64,000 nucleotides of DNA from contig JBEBYL010000015.1 in assembly GCA_040391135.1 (NCBI GenBank), positions 1 to 64,000 of the forward strand, given 5' to 3'. Below are positions 62,826-64,000 of this stretch, in pieces. The stretch is from G025836975 sp040391135 (GTDB lineage Bacteria > Pseudomonadota > Gammaproteobacteria > Burkholderiales > Burkholderiaceae_B). Made by a program: the position numbers and the translations under genes. How positions within the stretch are numbered: position 1 is the first letter of the stretch; each line of letters begins with the position of its first letter. Below the pieces are notes generated by a model that searched no databases, had not been told where the DNA came from, and saw only the letters and a list, made by a program, of their open reading frames with translations.

Positions 62826-64000
62826 TCATGCCGCCTTGATGGCGAAGCCGTCCGCATACGCGGCCGGATTGCCGGCATCCCACGCCACCCCGTCAAACAG
62901 CTTGCTTGAACGAGACGGACTGGACGGCAGCGCGGTTCCTGTTGCCGCCGCAGCCTGCTTATAGACGTCGATGCGATTGACCTGCGCCGCTATGGACGCG
63001 TAGTCGGGATGCTCCTTCAACAGGCCCCAGCGCTTGTGCTGGGTCAGAAACCACATCCCATCGCTCAGGTAGGGAAAGTTGACGGCGCCGTCGCCGTGAA
63101 AGCGCATGGGATGCTTGTCGGTCCAGGACCGGCCCAGGCCGTTGGTGTATTGGCCCTGCATGCGATCGATGATGGTGGCCGCATCTGTGTTGACGTAGGA
63201 CTTGGCGGCAATGGTTTCCGCCGTCTTGCGGATGTTTTCCGGGGAGCTGTCTATCCAGCGGGCCGCCTCCAGGATGGCGGCGGTAACGGCGCGCGCCGTG
63301 TTGGGATTCCGCTGCACGAATTCCGAACGGGTGCCCAGCACCTTCTCGGGATGATCGGGCCAGATATCCTGGGACGTGGCCGCGCTGAAACCCAGCTTGT
63401 CGATAATGGCGCGCGCGTTCCACGGTTCGCCCACGCAATAGCCGTCGACATTGCCGATGCGCATGTTGGCCACCATTTGGGGCGGCGGTACGGTGACGCA
63501 GCGCGTTGCCGTCGGGTCGATGCCGTGGCCGGCCAGCCAGTAGTACAGCCACATGGCATGCGTGCCCGTGGGGAAGGTGTGGGCGAAGGTGTATTGGCGC
63601 GGTTCGGCGGCCATTTTCTTGTGCAGCGATTCGCCGTCGATCACGCCGGCTTCGCGCAATTGGTTCGACAGCGTAATGCCCTGGCCATTCTGGTTCAGGC
63701 CCATCAGCACGGCCATGTCTTGCCGGGCGCCGGCAATGCCCAGGTGCATGCCGTAGATCATGCCGTACAGGACATGAGCGAAATCCAGGTCGCCGTTGGA
63801 CAGCTTTTCGCGTACGCCGGCCCAGGAGGCTTCCTTGGTCGGAATGATCGTTACGCCATGCTTCTTGTCGAAGCCCATGACCGAGGCCATGACGACCGAG
63901 GCGCAATCGGTCAGCGGAATAAAGCCGATTTTCACTTCGGTTTTTTCGGGCGCATCGGAGCCGGCCGCCCAGGCGGCGGAGCGGATCAACGGATCGGCCA
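62826..64000 (-). CDS. nrtA: Nitrate-binding protein NrtA-like, partial
   Basis: About 391 residues to the right edge, with the start beyond it. EVKIGFIPLTDCASVVMASVMG and the NVDGYCVGEPWNARAI segment are those of NrtA/CmpA-type periplasmic binding proteins. The visible N-terminal LIRSAAWAAGSDAPEK is the end of a signal peptide, so little is missing. It is the first visible gene of the nitrate operon; regulators and promoter lie outside the window. Confidence 0.93.
   Translation of the reverse strand, partial: ADPLIRSAAWAAGSDAPEKTEVKIGFIPLTDCASVVMASVMGFDKKHGVTIIPTKEASWAGVREKLSNGDLDFAHVLYGMIYGMHLGIAGARQDMAVLMGLNQNGQGITLSNQLREAGVIDGESLHKKMAAEPRQYTFAHTFPTGTHAMWLYYWLAGHGIDPTATRCVTVPPPQMVANMRIGNVDGYCVGEPWNARAIIDKLGFSAATSQDIWPDHPEKVLGTRSEFVQRNPNTARAVTAAILEAARWIDSSPENIRKTAETIAAKSYVNTDAATIIDRMQGQYTNGLGRSWTDKHPMRFHGDGAVNFPYLSDGMWFLTQHKRWGLLKEHPDYASIAAQVNRIDVYKQAAAATGTALPSSPSRSSKLFDGVAWDAGNPAAYADGFAIKAA

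Overview
The window looks like the replication-origin region of a Gram-negative betaproteobacterium of the Alcaligenaceae (Bordetella, Achromobacter or Pusillimonas type). The reasons are the housekeeping order (tRNA-Tyr-Gly-Thr, parB-parA-rsmG-mnmG, mnmE, yidC-yidD-rnpA-rpmH, dnaA-dnaN-gyrB), the high GC content, and the many tripartite-tricarboxylate (Bug/TctC) binding-protein genes. The genus is an inference from gene content, not from a search.

Region 1 (1-25737) is the core. Three tRNA genes lead into parB, parA, rsmG and mnmG, all on the minus strand with overlapping stops and starts. Three parS palindromes and a DnaA box lie upstream of mnmG. A cold-shock gene and an aminotransferase follow. 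Next come two direct copies of an origin-like module (AT-rich tract plus DnaA boxes at identical spacing) that flank a fic toxin gene and a small convergent gene. Then mnmE, a set of metabolic genes (YciI, LysR, Bug protein, M14 deacylase, catalase, alcohol dehydrogenase), the yidC-rpmH block, and dnaA-dnaN-gyrB.

Region 2 (25742-31056) is the main surprise. It is a 5.3-kb, visibly AT-richer segment that starts four bases after the gyrB stop codon. It is bounded by inverted TGTCGG termini, each followed by a related 17-mer that recurs seven times at the two ends. This is the architecture of Tn7/Tn5053-type transposon ends, yet no transposase gene is present. The cargo is a three-gene conflict system of the ABC three-component (ABC-3C) class: an HNH nuclease protein, a small middle component and a DUF2326-type ATPase, with overlapping genes. 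A DUF2971 protein and small unknown genes accompany it.

Region 3 (31155-54779) is accessory metabolism. It holds three LysR-flanked catabolic loci, each with a Bug-type binding protein (CoA-transferase; amidase plus BCCT transporter; dehydratase plus aldolase plus 2-hydroxyacid dehydrogenase). It also holds a complete tctCBA transporter, a TerC membrane protein behind a yybP-ykoY manganese riboswitch, an ohrR/ohr peroxide-defence pair with two clear operators, tag, a heavy-metal-associated domain protein and a GST.

Region 4 (54835-64000) is an assimilatory nitrate operon on the minus strand, nrtA-nrtB-nrtC-nirB-nirD-nasA-cobA. It takes up nitrate, reduces it to nitrite and ammonium, and makes the siroheme precursor for NirB. 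The operon runs off the right edge inside nrtA.
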